The position numbers and the translations under genes were made by a program. Positions 1-8,430 of a DNA stretch of 57,091 bases are shown one piece after another (within the stretch, counting starts at the first letter, position 1; every line of letters starts with the position of its first letter). The stretch spans positions 1 through 57,091 of the forward strand of contig JACMPO010000025.1 in the NCBI GenBank assembly GCA_014377455.1, given 5' to 3'. Source of the DNA: Flavobacterium sp. GTDB lineage: Bacteria; Bacteroidota; Bacteroidia; Flavobacteriales; Flavobacteriaceae. The notes under the pieces are model-generated. The model saw only the letters and a program-made list of their open reading frames with translations. It was not told where the DNA came from and did no database searches.

Positions 1-150
1 CTACCGCCTTGTGCCTTGAAAACTTTAAAACAGTGCACATGGCGACCGCCCCCTGCCTTAAAAACTTTAAAACAAGGCACAAGGCGGTAGCAAGTTGCCT
101 TAAAAACTTCAAAACAAGGCACAAGGCGGTTGCAGGTTGCCCTAAAAAGG
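1..150. repeat. 42-base tandem repeat with an inverted copy at the window edge
   Basis: Head-to-tail units of exactly 42 bases begin at 12, 54 and 96, with a partial fourth at 138. Units two and three differ at only a few positions; unit one is more diverged. Each unit carries CAAGGCACAAGGCGGT near its end. The first 18 bases of the window are the exact reverse complement of 73-90, so the array also holds an inverted copy and could fold into a long hairpin. An open frame crosses it in 14-residue repeats, but it runs on through the glgC terminator and into antisense glgC, so I do not call it a gene. The array may continue left of the window. Confidence 0.85.
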
Positions 151-167
151 TTAAATATACTTATACT

Positions 168-208
168 AAAAATGCCACAAAAAGTTTAATTCTATTTGGG
201 GCATTTTT
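168..208 (-). terminator. Hairpin terminator downstream of glgC
   Basis: AAAAATGCC (168-176) pairs with GGCATTTTT (200-208). T-rich sequence flanks the stem on either strand. It lies just beyond the glgC stop codon. Confidence 0.6.
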
Positions 209-229
209 TATTTCAATAAATAAAATATA

Positions 230-1504
230 TTATAAAATTTTAAATCCATCTTCAAGTACCGATCCTTTTTTAACAACTATTATCCCGTCTTTTATAGTAT
301 ATAATTCGGTATTACAATCCTCTAAATGTTTCCCTCCGTTTAAAGTTACATCATTCCCTATTCTACAATTTTTATCCACAATAGTGTAATTAATTTGACA
401 ACGCTCTCCAATACCAATATTTATGATATGTTTGGAAACATTATGTGTAATTTCTTCAAGATTTTGATAAAAATCATTACCCATCAAATAGGAATTAGAA
501 ATACTTGACCCCTTTCCTACTCGACTTCGAATTCCAATTACAGAGTGTTCTATTTTTGTCCCATCTATAATACAACCTTCTGCCACAATAGATTTATCAA
601 AACTAGTATTACCCGTAATTTTTGATGGTGGCAAAACCCTAGCACGAGTATAAATTTTACTCGAATTATCAAATAAATTAAACTTAGGAATATCATCCGT
701 CAAGCCTAAATTTGCCTCAAAAAATGAATCAATATTACCTATATCAGTCCAGTATCCTTCATATTGATAACTCAATATTTTCTGTTTCCCTATAGCTTGC
801 GGTATAATTTCCTTACCAAAATCTTTAGTTTCAGTATTCGACATCAAGTCTATCAATAACTCGCGATTAAAAATATAAATTCCCATCGAGGCCAGATAAA
901 TCTTCCCTTCTTTTGCAGATTCTTCACTAACTTCCGAGCTCCAAGCTGGCAATAAACTAACGTTTGGTTTCTCGATAAACGATGTAATAAAATTATCAGA
1001 ATCGGTTTTCAAAATTCCAAATTCTGGTGCCTCCTTCGCATTTACTGGTAAAGTAGCAATACTTATTGATGCGCCACTTTCATGATGTGCCGCAATCATC
1101 TCATTAAAATTCATTTGATACAATTGATCTCCCGACAAAATCAAAGCATAATCAAACTCATGATTCAAAAAATGATTCATACATTGCCGCACCGCATCAG
1201 CCGTACCTTGAAACCAAGTAGGATTATCTGGTGTTTGCTCTGCCGCTAAAATATCAACAAAAGCAGTGCTAAAATGACTAAAATGATAGGTGTTTTTAAT
1301 ATGCTGATTTAAAGAAGCCGAATTAAACTGCGTCAAAACAAACATTCTTTTTATGTCAGAATTGATGCAATTTGAAATTGGAATATCCACCAACCGATAT
1401 TTTCCCGCAATTGGAACCGCAGGTTTTGAGCGACTTTCAGTTAATGGTGATAATCTCGAACCCTGTCCGCCACCTAAAATTATGGCCAATGTACTTTTTT
1501 TCAT
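230..1504 (-). CDS. glgC: Glucose-1-phosphate adenylyltransferase (ADP-glucose pyrophosphorylase)
   Basis: This enzyme makes ADP-glucose from glucose-1-phosphate and ATP, the committed step of bacterial glycogen synthesis. The 424-residue length is normal for GlgC. The N-terminal nucleotidyltransferase motif GGGQGSRLSPLT is at residues 11-22, followed by the sugar-nucleotide loop RSKPAVP. Further on are the substrate-binding segments SGDQLYQM and IEKP. The last 130 residues look like a left-handed beta-helix (repeats such as VIGIRSRVGKGSSI). The ATG at 1504 directly precedes the conserved start of the domain. The glycogen synthase gene lies upstream on the same strand with a 186-base gap that holds dispersed repeats, so co-transcription is possible but not tight. 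Confidence 0.95.
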   Translation of the reverse strand: MKKSTLAIILGGGQGSRLSPLTESRSKPAVPIAGKYRLVDIPISNCINSDIKRMFVLTQFNSASLNQHIKNTYHFSHFSTAFVDILAAEQTPDNPTWFQGTADAVRQCMNHFLNHEFDYALILSGDQLYQMNFNEMIAAHHESGASISIATLPVNAKEAPEFGILKTDSDNFITSFIEKPNVSLLPAWSSEVSEESAKEGKIYLASMGIYIFNRELLIDLMSNTETKDFGKEIIPQAIGKQKILSYQYEGYWTDIGNIDSFFEANLGLTDDIPKFNLFDNSSKIYTRARVLPPSKITGNTSFDKSIVAEGCIIDGTKIEHSVIGIRSRVGKGSSISNSYLMGNDFYQNLEEITHNVSKHIINIGIGERCQINYTIVDKNCRIGNDVTLNGGKHLEDCNTELYTIKDGIIVVKKGSVLEDGFKIL

Positions 1505-1512
1505 CTTTTTAT

Positions 1513-1538
1513 AATTGCGAGAAACGAAGCAATCTCAT
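1513..1538. repeat. Short dispersed repeat of the ATTGCGAGnnACGAAGCAATCTC type
   Basis: The segment reads ATTGCGAGAAACGAAGCAAT followed by CTC. A related, more diverged copy (CATTGCGA ... CGAAGTAAAGCAATCTT) lies after ychF, and a GAAGCAATCTCC fragment lies near 27928. This motif family is known as a widespread intergenic repeat in bacteria. Here it sits just upstream of glgC. Confidence 0.6.
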
Positions 1539-1566
1539 TCTCTTGGTTATTTTTATTTTTTTGGAC

Positions 1567-1652
1567 ACCATTTCCGCCTTCCACTCCCGCTTTTTTATCT
1601 TTTCCAAAAAAGAAAAGATAAAAAGAGCTCCGTTCAAGTCGGGGTGCAAACC
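1567..1652. repeat. Dispersed structured intergenic repeat, copy A
   Basis: This copy has a CTTCCACTCCCGC block, a perfect TATCTTTT/AAAAGATA hairpin, then AAAAAGAGCTCCGTTC and GTCGGGGTGCAAA. The order and core blocks match two larger copies at about 16.5 and 27.9 kb (CTTTCCACTCC, AAAAAGAGCTTCCG, CTGGGGC). It lies in the gap between glgC and the glycogen synthase gene and is the most diverged of the three. Confidence 0.6.
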
Positions 1653-1690
1653 TAAGTTTTCAATTTAAACAACGCGCTTCTTTATAAACT

Positions 1691-2917
1691 TTAAGCTTTT
1701 TCTTTCTCAAATTTCGAGATCACTTCCTCATAATAATCATAAGTCTTCTTAGCGATCGATTTCCAACTAAATTTTTCTAAAACGCGCTTTCTACCCGCTT
1801 TCCCCATTTCAATTGCCAAATTTTCGTCGTTCAATAAAATATTAATCTTACTCGCAAATTCTATTTGAAAATGCTCAGAATCTTTAGGATTAAAATCAGT
1901 TCTTGAAATACTTTCCAGCGGGATTAAATATCCTGTTTTCCCTTCCACAATAATCTCAGGAATTCCACCCACAGCACTTCCAACTACTGGAGTTTCACAT
2001 GCCATAGCTTCAAGATTTATGATCCCAAAAGGTTCATATAACGATGGACAAGCAAAAACGCGTGCGTGGCTGTATAGAATTTTAATTTTTTCGCGAGGCA
2101 ACATTTCAGAAATTAAAATTACGCCATCACGTTGAGATTTCAATTCATTTATTAATACTTCGGTTTCTGTAGCAATTTCTAGAGTATCTGGTGCACCAGC
2201 ACAAAGCACAATTTGGCAATTTGAATCAAAATATTTTGCTGCTGCAATCAATTGTGAAATTCCTTTTTGACGAGTAATTCTCCCCACAAAAAGCACAAAC
2301 GGGATTTCCGAATCAATACCATATTCTTTTAATAAATTAGTATCAAAAGTGGGTTTGTAAAATTCAGGATCTATTCCATTGTGGATTACCGTAACTTTAT
2401 CAGGTTCAATCCCATAGGCATCCACAACATCAGTTTTCATTTGTTCACTCACAGCAATTACACCATCAGCAGTATTATAAGCATGGTTTTCAATCCATCT
2501 GGACAAAAAATAGCCGTTTCCAAGTTGTTCCACTTTCCATGGTCTGTGAGTTTCTAAACTGTGTGTTGTTAAAATTAAAGGTGTTTGAAGCAATTCCCGA
2601 GTAAAAATTCCTGCTAAATGCGTGTACCAAGTATGACAGTGAACCACATCTGCTTGCAAAGTAAGATGCGACATCTCGACATTTTTACTTAAATTTTGAA
2701 ACATTTTAATTTGCGGATGCTCCAAAATAGCTCCCACATTTAAAGATGATTCAATGCCAACAACATTCATCGAATTTAATTGTTCATTTTGTGTTCCAAA
2801 ACATCGTATTTCTACTGGAGCTAACTTTGCCAACTCAAGACTTAAAAAATCAATATGAACACCTGCACCTCCATAAATGTTGGGTGGAAATTCATTTGTA
2901 AATAATGCAATTTTCAT
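1691..2917 (-). CDS. Glycogen synthase, Corynebacterium type (GT4 glycosyltransferase)
   Basis: The 408-residue protein opens with MKIALFTNEFPPNIYGGAGVH, the start typical of the shorter actinobacterial-type glycogen synthases rather than the roughly 480-residue E. coli GlgA. The glycine-rich acceptor loop GGAGVH is at residues 16-21. The GT-B donor-site motifs are GRITRQKG and, near residues 290-325, CPSLYEPFGIINLEAMACETP with the paired glutamates of retaining GT4 enzymes. In Mycobacterium the homologue (GlgM) prefers glucose-1-phosphate as acceptor and makes maltose-1-phosphate. Whether this protein extends glycogen or makes maltose-1-phosphate cannot be told from sequence. It is followed by glgC, the source of its ADP-glucose donor. 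Confidence 0.87.
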   Translation of the reverse strand: MKIALFTNEFPPNIYGGAGVHIDFLSLELAKLAPVEIRCFGTQNEQLNSMNVVGIESSLNVGAILEHPQIKMFQNLSKNVEMSHLTLQADVVHCHTWYTHLAGIFTRELLQTPLILTTHSLETHRPWKVEQLGNGYFLSRWIENHAYNTADGVIAVSEQMKTDVVDAYGIEPDKVTVIHNGIDPEFYKPTFDTNLLKEYGIDSEIPFVLFVGRITRQKGISQLIAAAKYFDSNCQIVLCAGAPDTLEIATETEVLINELKSQRDGVILISEMLPREKIKILYSHARVFACPSLYEPFGIINLEAMACETPVVGSAVGGIPEIIVEGKTGYLIPLESISRTDFNPKDSEHFQIEFASKINILLNDENLAIEMGKAGRKRVLEKFSWKSIAKKTYDYYEEVISKFEKEKA

Positions 2918-3070
2918 ATCAAAACGAATATTAAATTTTATTTCATATAAATATATAAAATTAAATTTAGTGAATAAATTTTGGTTATATATAAAAACTA
3001 TACATTTCGCTATTATTTGATTTCAAAAGTAAATTAGATTAATTTTGAAAGAAAAAATAAAATTAAACTG

Positions 3071-3409
3071 ATGGAAAATAATTTGAATTGGCCCGATTTT
3101 GAAAAAGTGGAAATGCGCGTCGGAACCATTTTAGAAGTCCAAGATTTTCCAGAAGCTCGAAAACCAGCATATAAACTTACTATTGATTTTGGAATTAATA
3201 TCGGAATTTTAAAATCTTCTGCTCAAATTACAAAATGCTACTCAAAAAACGATTTAATTGGTAAACAAATTATTGCAGTGGTGAATTTGCCAAGAAAACA
3301 AATAGGAAAATTTAATAGTGACTGTTTAGTATTAGGATTTTCAAACAATGATGCTGTAATTTTATTAACTCCCGAAACTAATGTTGAAAATGGGTCAATC
3401 ATTAGTTAG
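3071..3409 (+). CDS. csaA: CsaA-like tRNA-binding domain protein
   Basis: A 112-residue single-domain protein of the tRNA-bind (OB-fold) family, the same fold as the C-terminal part of MetRS and the Aquifex Trbp111. The family block VEMRVGTILEVQDFPEARKP is at residues 13-32, and the dimer and RNA-binding segments KSSAQITKCY and VVNLPRKQIGKFNSDCLVLG follow. B. subtilis CsaA is described as a chaperone-like protein linked to secretion, and it also binds tRNA. The gene stands alone between divergent glycogen synthase and convergent PUR-like genes, with a terminator directly after it. Confidence 0.9.
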   Translation: MENNLNWPDFEKVEMRVGTILEVQDFPEARKPAYKLTIDFGINIGILKSSAQITKCYSKNDLIGKQIIAVVNLPRKQIGKFNSDCLVLGFSNNDAVILLTPETNVENGSIIS

Positions 3410-3441
3410 TTGTAAAATAAATAAACATAGATTATTATAAA

Positions 3442-3467
3442 AAAATCCAGAACTACATCTGGATTTT
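3442..3467. terminator. Bidirectional terminator between csaA and the PUR-like gene
   Basis: AAAATCCAG (3442-3450) pairs perfectly with CTGGATTTT (3459-3467). A-rich and T-rich flanks on either side suit termination of both converging genes. Confidence 0.75.
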
Positions 3468-3472
3468 ATATT

Positions 3473-3850
3473 TTAAATATCGTCAAAATCTATATCAGTA
3501 AAACTTTTATCAAGATTTGGAGTTTCGTCTGATAAATCATTAAAAACCTCTTTCTTAAAATCTTTTTGATGTCTTTCTGAAATTACCTCCTCACCTTTTG
3601 TATTTAACACATACGAAGTCATTTCATCTAAAATTGAAGCAAAAGCACTAAAATCCTCTTTGTATAAATAAATTTTATGCTTCTTGAAATGGAATGATCC
3701 GTCTTCTTCAGTAAACTTTTTACTTTCAGTAATAGTAACATAATAGTCGTCGGCTTTAGTAGAACGCACATCGAAAAAATAGGTTCGTCGTCCAGCTCTT
3801 AAAACTTTCGAAAATATTTCGTCTTTTTCTAATAAATCATTTTCTCTCAT
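3473..3850 (-). CDS. PUR-alpha-like nucleic-acid-binding protein (DUF3276)
   Basis: The 125-residue protein matches the Bacteroidota/spirochaete PUR-domain family (DUF3276). Visible features are FSKVLRAGRRTYFFDVRSTKADDYYVTITES (shown here as the family's FDVR and YYVTITE strands), then the helix DFSAFASILDEMTSYVL. The Borrelia member BpuR binds DNA and RNA and acts as a regulator. The C-terminal 35 residues are acidic and probably disordered. It lies between csaA (convergent) and the ABC exporter (same strand, 67 bases upstream). Its targets cannot be read from the sequence. Confidence 0.85.
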   Translation of the reverse strand: MRENDLLEKDEIFSKVLRAGRRTYFFDVRSTKADDYYVTITESKKFTEEDGSFHFKKHKIYLYKEDFSAFASILDEMTSYVLNTKGEEVISERHQKDFKKEVFNDLSDETPNLDKSFTDIDFDDI

Positions 3851-3917
3851 CGTGGTTGGTTAGTTTTAAAATTTTATCCATTTCAAAAATGACAATAAAA
3901 TTGCAACTAAACAAATA

Positions 3918-5675
3918 TTAATTTAATTCTTTTTCAGAAAGTTGCTTGTAGTATAATTCTTTATAGTAACCTTCACAATTTACTAATTGATTATGAGTGC
4001 CTTGTTGAATGATGTGTCCATCTTCGAGAATTATAATTTTAGAAGCGTTTTTGGCAGACGAAACACGGTGACTTATTATAATTGTAGTTTTTTGATTGCT
4101 TACTTTTAATAAATTATTCAAAATTTGTTCCTCGGTTTCCGTATCAACGGCCGACAAACAATCGTCAAACAGTAATATTTGCGGGTTTTTTATAATTGCT
4201 CTGGCAATAGAAACGCGTTGTTTTTGACCACCAGAAAGTGTAATCCCTCGCTCACCTAAAATGGTTTCATACTGATTATTAAAATGAATAATGTTATCGT
4301 GTACAACTGCTTTTTTTGATGCATCAATAACTTCCTCGTCTGTAGCATTTTCTTTACCAAATTTTATATTATTTTTAATTGTGTCCGAAAACAAAAAAGC
4401 ATCTTGTGGCACTATACCGATACTATTTCTTAAATCATATAAATTCAAATTTGCTACAGGAATTCCGTCTACTAAAATTGACCCATGTTTTACATCATAC
4501 ATTCTAGTTAACAATGATAAAACTGTCGATTTTCCTGACCCTGTTTTACCTAAAATCGCTAATGTTTCTCCGTTATTAACCTTGAATGAAATATTTTGAA
4601 GCGCATTTATATTAGTATCATCATAAGTAAAACTTACATTTTTAAATTCTATTACACCATCAATTATGGATTTTTCATGATGTTGATTTTTAATTTCTGG
4701 TTCGATTTTTAGAAATTCATTTATTCGTTTCTGAGATGCTTCGGCTTCCTGAATCATTGATGAAACCCAACCTATCGAAGCCACAGGCCAAGTTAACATG
4801 TTTACATACAAAATAAATTCAGCAATAATTCCGATACTTTTTAGAGTTCCATTGATGTACATCAATCCACCAAAATAAATTACAATAAGGTTGCTTACAC
4901 CAATTAAAGTAACCATTAATGGTCCAAAAAGCGATTGAACTCTGGCTAAACTCATACTTTTAATTTTACTTTCAATTGCTAAATCAATCATTTTATTTTG
5001 ATTTTGTTTTTCGAGCGAATAGGCTTTTATAACTCGAATACCAGAAAAAACTTCTTGTGTAAAACTAGAAACTTTTGATAAATATTGCTGAAAAATAGTG
5101 CTTCGAACATTTATTTCAACACTCAATTTAAAAATTATATAAGACAAAATAGGTAACGGCAATAAAGTGTATAATGTTAACAATGGTGAAACGCTGTACA
5201 TATAAATTATTACAATAGTAAATCTGATAATAGTATTTATAGTGTACATTACTGCTGGACCAACGTAAAGTCTAATTTTACCTACATCTTCACTAATTCG
5301 ATTCATTAAATCGCCGGTTCGATTTTGCTTGTAAAAATTTTGATCTAATTTTTCATATTGTTGAAAAACTTCATTTTTTAAGTCAAACTCCACATGACGA
5401 GACATTACAATTAAAGTTTGACGCATTAGGAAAGTTAAAAATCCTGCTACAATAGTTGTACCTATTATAAGTAAAATGTTATGTATTAACTCAGTTTTAA
5501 TTACTTCAGCTCCAATAGCATTTTTGTGATATGCTTCAATTGCCTTAAACGATTTGCTAATTAGCTTTGGGGTGTAAAGCATAAAAATTTGCGCAATAAT
5601 CGTAATAATGATTCCTAGGAGAAAACGATATTTATATTTTACAAAATATTTATTCAAATACTGTAACTCTTTCAT
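3918..5675 (-). CDS. ABC exporter, fused membrane and ATPase domains
   Basis: A 585-residue half-transporter with about six membrane segments in residues 15-310 and a C-terminal ATPase. Walker A GKTGSGKST is near residue 375, the signature LSGGQKQR near 480, Walker B ILLFDD near 505, and the H-loop IISHR near 540. The residue after Walker B is Asp where many ABC ATPases have the catalytic Glu; this LFDD form is common in the MdlA/MdlB multidrug-like subfamily. It probably exports lipid or drug-like molecules as a homodimer. No neighbour hints at a substrate. Confidence 0.88.
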   Translation of the reverse strand: MKELQYLNKYFVKYKYRFLLGIIITIIAQIFMLYTPKLISKSFKAIEAYHKNAIGAEVIKTELIHNILLIIGTTIVAGFLTFLMRQTLIVMSRHVEFDLKNEVFQQYEKLDQNFYKQNRTGDLMNRISEDVGKIRLYVGPAVMYTINTIIRFTIVIIYMYSVSPLLTLYTLLPLPILSYIIFKLSVEINVRSTIFQQYLSKVSSFTQEVFSGIRVIKAYSLEKQNQNKMIDLAIESKIKSMSLARVQSLFGPLMVTLIGVSNLIVIYFGGLMYINGTLKSIGIIAEFILYVNMLTWPVASIGWVSSMIQEAEASQKRINEFLKIEPEIKNQHHEKSIIDGVIEFKNVSFTYDDTNINALQNISFKVNNGETLAILGKTGSGKSTVLSLLTRMYDVKHGSILVDGIPVANLNLYDLRNSIGIVPQDAFLFSDTIKNNIKFGKENATDEEVIDASKKAVVHDNIIHFNNQYETILGERGITLSGGQKQRVSIARAIIKNPQILLFDDCLSAVDTETEEQILNNLLKVSNQKTTIIISHRVSSAKNASKIIILEDGHIIQQGTHNQLVNCEGYYKELYYKQLSEKELN

Positions 5676-5864
5676 ATAAAACTTAAAATAATATAAATAA
5701 ACGAATAAAAATTGTTAAAAAGATAAAAAACAGTCAACAACAAAAAAATAAAAACATTGTTTTACTAACATTTTGCTAAATTAATTTAAAATAAATGAAT
5801 TTTATTGAATAAAACCATAAATTTGTATTGGAATTTTAACAAAATCGCAATTACAATTAATCTT

Positions 5865-6968
5865 ATGACTACAGAAATAACTAGCATAAATGAGCTTCAA
5901 AAATCAAATCCTGTATTTGGACAATTATCGTTTGATAATCACGAACAAATTGTTTTTTGCAACGACAAAGATACAGGATTAAAGGCAATTATTGGCATAC
6001 ACAATTCAGTAATGGGTCCAGCTTTAGGAGGAACCAGAATGTGGAATTATGCTAACGAATGGGAAGCACTAAACGATGTATTAAGACTTTCACGAGGCAT
6101 GACATTTAAATCTGCAATTACAGGTTTAAATTTAGGTGGCGGAAAAGCTGTAATTATAGGAGATGCAAAAACACAAAAAACACCCGAATTAATGCAGAAA
6201 TTTGCGGGTTTTGTTCATTCCTTATCCGGAAGATACATTACCGCCGAAGATGTAGGAATGGAAACAAAAGACATGGATTTAGTTCGCGATGTCACTCCTT
6301 ATGTTACTGGAATTTCGGAATCAAGAGGTGGTTCTGGGAATCCATCGCCTGTAACGGCTTTTGGAGTTTATATGGGAATGAAAGCAGCTGCGAAATATCA
6401 GTTTGGATCTGAAAAACTAGATGGGAAAAAGATTCTTGTACAAGGAATTGGGCATGTTGGTGAAACTCTAGTTGATTATTTAACAAAGGAAGGTGCATTA
6501 GTTCAGATAACAGATATTAATCAAAATCGATTAGAAGAAATTAGTGCTAAATATGGTACAACAATATTTTCTGGAGACGATTTGTACAGTGCTGCTGTAG
6601 ATATTTATGCTCCTTGTGCTTTAGGAGCAACTATAAATGATGAAACGATTTATAAAATAAAAGCTAAAGTTATTGCTGGAGCAGCAAATAATCAGCTTGC
6701 AAATGAAGATATCCACGGACCAATTTTGCAAGAAAGAGGAATTGTATACGCTCCAGATTTTTTAATAAATGCTGGTGGAATTATAAATGTTTATGCTGAA
6801 ATTGCTCATTATGACAAAGCAGAAGCGATGAGACGAACTGAAAACATTTACAATACAACATTAGAAATTTTTAATTTCGCTGATCAAAATAAATTGACTC
6901 CACAAAAAGCAGCAATGGCAATTGCACAAAATAGAATTGACATTCGCAAGAAAGAAAATTCTAAATAA
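5865..6968 (+). CDS. Leucine-type amino-acid dehydrogenase (Glu/Leu/Phe/Val family)
   Basis: NAD-dependent oxidative deaminase of branched-chain amino acids, about 367 residues, the normal size for leucine dehydrogenase. The substrate region is GPALGGTRMWNY followed by GLNLGGGKAVIIGD, whose Lys (near residue 92) is the catalytic base; the Rossmann motif is GIGHVGETLVDYL. I start at ATG 5865 because an in-frame TTG at 5805 would add 20 non-conserved residues and overlaps a TAAATTTG box (5818-5825) that looks like a -7 element. A strong terminator follows. A more distant member of the family lies at 53097. Confidence 0.9.
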   Translation: MTTEITSINELQKSNPVFGQLSFDNHEQIVFCNDKDTGLKAIIGIHNSVMGPALGGTRMWNYANEWEALNDVLRLSRGMTFKSAITGLNLGGGKAVIIGDAKTQKTPELMQKFAGFVHSLSGRYITAEDVGMETKDMDLVRDVTPYVTGISESRGGSGNPSPVTAFGVYMGMKAAAKYQFGSEKLDGKKILVQGIGHVGETLVDYLTKEGALVQITDINQNRLEEISAKYGTTIFSGDDLYSAAVDIYAPCALGATINDETIYKIKAKVIAGAANNQLANEDIHGPILQERGIVYAPDFLINAGGIINVYAEIAHYDKAEAMRRTENIYNTTLEIFNFADQNKLTPQKAAMAIAQNRIDIRKKENSK

Positions 6969-7002
6969 GTACAAGGCTATTCAATAAATAGTTTTATTTT
7001 TG

Positions 7003-7030
7003 CAAAGCGAAAGAAAAATCTTTCGCTTTG
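7003..7030 (+). terminator. Terminator after the leucine-type dehydrogenase
   Basis: CAAAGCGAAAG (7003-7013) pairs perfectly with CTTTCGCTTTG (7020-7030), followed by a T-rich tail. A TATTTTTG box directly upstream (6995-7002) could instead start nusB transcription, which would place this hairpin in the nusB leader. Confidence 0.7.
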
Positions 7031-7061
7031 TATTTTATACTAATTCATAAAGTTCTTACAC

Positions 7062-8003
7062 GTGCTAAACCGCCGACATATTCGAGTAAAAGTGATGCAA
7101 TCCATTTACGCAATGCATCAAAATGAAAGTGATAATCTTGAAAAACAAGAAAAATTTTTACTCGCTAGTATCGAAAATATTCTCGACTTATATTTAGTAA
7201 TTATCTCAGCTCTTATCGAGCTTCGGAAAAAAGAACAAATTTTCATAGAAAAATCCAAACTCAAACATTTAGCGACTCCTGAAGAATTAAATCCAAATTT
7301 AAAATTTATTAACAACAGCATATTACTCGCCCTTGAAGAAAGTAGCACGGTAAGTATTGCTTTGGAAAAACGTAAAATAAATAATTTTCAAAATAATGAT
7401 GATACCGTTTTACTATTACTAGAAGACATTAAGCAATCAAAATTTTATGAAGATTATATGACAATTAAATCGACATCGTTTACAGATGAGCGAAATTTTA
7501 TTGCCGATTTATTTGAACAAATAATAGCGCCAAACGAGAAATTATATAATTATTTAGAAGATTATAAATTAACTTGGGTTGACGATATTCCACTTGTTAA
7601 CACTGAAATTTTAAAACAACTGAAACAATTTCCATCTAATGATGAACGTTTTAAAATTCCGAAAGTTTATAAAGATGAAGAAGATAAGGAATATGCAATT
7701 AACTTGTTTAGAAAAACAGTATTAAATGAAACCGATTTAGAAAAAGAATACGAAAATAAAACTCCAAATTGGGACATTACCCGAATTGCAAAACTAGATA
7801 CCACCATATTAAAAATGGCAATTTGTGAATTTTTAAAATTTCCATCTATTCCGCTCAAAGTAACTATTAACGAGTATCTCGAAATTGCTAAAGAATATTC
7901 TACACCTAATAGTAGTGTATTTATAAACGGAATTCTTGATAACTTATCTAAAGAATTACTAACTACCGAAAAAATTAAAAAAACTGGAAGAGGTTTAATG
8001 TAA
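7062..8003 (+). CDS. nusB: Transcription antitermination factor NusB, long form
   Basis: NusB binds boxA RNA with NusE (S10) during rRNA transcription. At 313 residues this is twice the length of E. coli NusB. The start MLNRRHIRVKVMQSIYAMHQ uses a GTG codon and matches the Bacteroidota long form. The recognisable NusB helical domain is C-terminal, about residues 205-305 (TPNWDITRIAKLDTTILKMA, then a VTINEYLEIAKEYS segment). The middle 150 residues are charged, helical and of unknown role. It is followed after 32 bases by yajC, a pairing usual in this phylum. Confidence 0.9.
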   Translation: MLNRRHIRVKVMQSIYAMHQNESDNLEKQEKFLLASIENILDLYLVIISALIELRKKEQIFIEKSKLKHLATPEELNPNLKFINNSILLALEESSTVSIALEKRKINNFQNNDDTVLLLLEDIKQSKFYEDYMTIKSTSFTDERNFIADLFEQIIAPNEKLYNYLEDYKLTWVDDIPLVNTEILKQLKQFPSNDERFKIPKVYKDEEDKEYAINLFRKTVLNETDLEKEYENKTPNWDITRIAKLDTTILKMAICEFLKFPSIPLKVTINEYLEIAKEYSTPNSSVFINGILDNLSKELLTTEKIKKTGRGLM

Positions 8004-8035
8004 AACCAATAAATATTTAATTAAAAACTAAAAGT

Positions 8036-8311
8036 ATGGCACAATTAACACAATTTTTACCGTTCATTTTAATGTTTGTAGTAATCTACTTTTTTATGAT
8101 ACTACCACAACAAAAAAAGGTTAAAAAAGAAAAAGAATTTGAAAACAGTTTAAAGGTTGGTGACAAAATTGTTACTAAAAGTGGTTTTCATGGAAAAATA
8201 TCAGAACTCGCTACAACAACTGCTGTTATAGAAACCATGTCGGGTAAACTAAAAATAGAACGATCCGCAATTTCATTAGAAATGAGTGCTATTTTAAATA
8301 AAAAGGAATAA
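8036..8311 (+). CDS. yajC: Preprotein translocase accessory subunit YajC
   Basis: A 91-residue inner-membrane protein with one N-terminal membrane helix (about residues 8-25), the positively charged QQKKVKKEKEFENSL stretch, and the small cytoplasmic domain KVGDKIVTKSGFHGKI. YajC associates with SecDF and the SecYEG translocon. It sits directly after nusB, probably in the same transcript, and ends at a strong hairpin. Confidence 0.94.
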   Translation: MAQLTQFLPFILMFVVIYFFMILPQQKKVKKEKEFENSLKVGDKIVTKSGFHGKISELATTTAVIETMSGKLKIERSAISLEMSAILNKKE

Positions 8312-8332
8312 TTTTTTATTTCAGTATTTGTT

Positions 8333-8369
8333 AAATTCCAAATGCTTTTCTTTAAAGTATTTGGAATTT
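8333..8369 (+). terminator. Terminator after yajC
   Basis: AAATTCCAAATgCTT (8333-8347) pairs with AAGtATTTGGAATTT (8355-8369) with one mismatch, followed by a T-rich run. Confidence 0.75.
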
Positions 8370-8430
8370 TATTTATAACACTATCTGTCTATTTCATTGA
8401 TTTTTATTAAATTTATATTAAATTAAAATC

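Noticed and set aside
1..150. Left-edge repeats as a CRISPR array
   Set aside because: The units are head to tail with no unique spacers between repeats, and no cas genes are present in the window.
9..389. Open frame of 126 codons with 14-residue repeats at the left edge
   Set aside because: It is a by-product of a 42-base DNA repeat. It runs through the glgC terminator and into antisense glgC and changes composition abruptly after the repeats.
5805..5864. Extended N-terminus of the leucine-type dehydrogenase from TTG
   Set aside because: The added 20 residues are not typical of the family and the DNA holds a probable -7 box.
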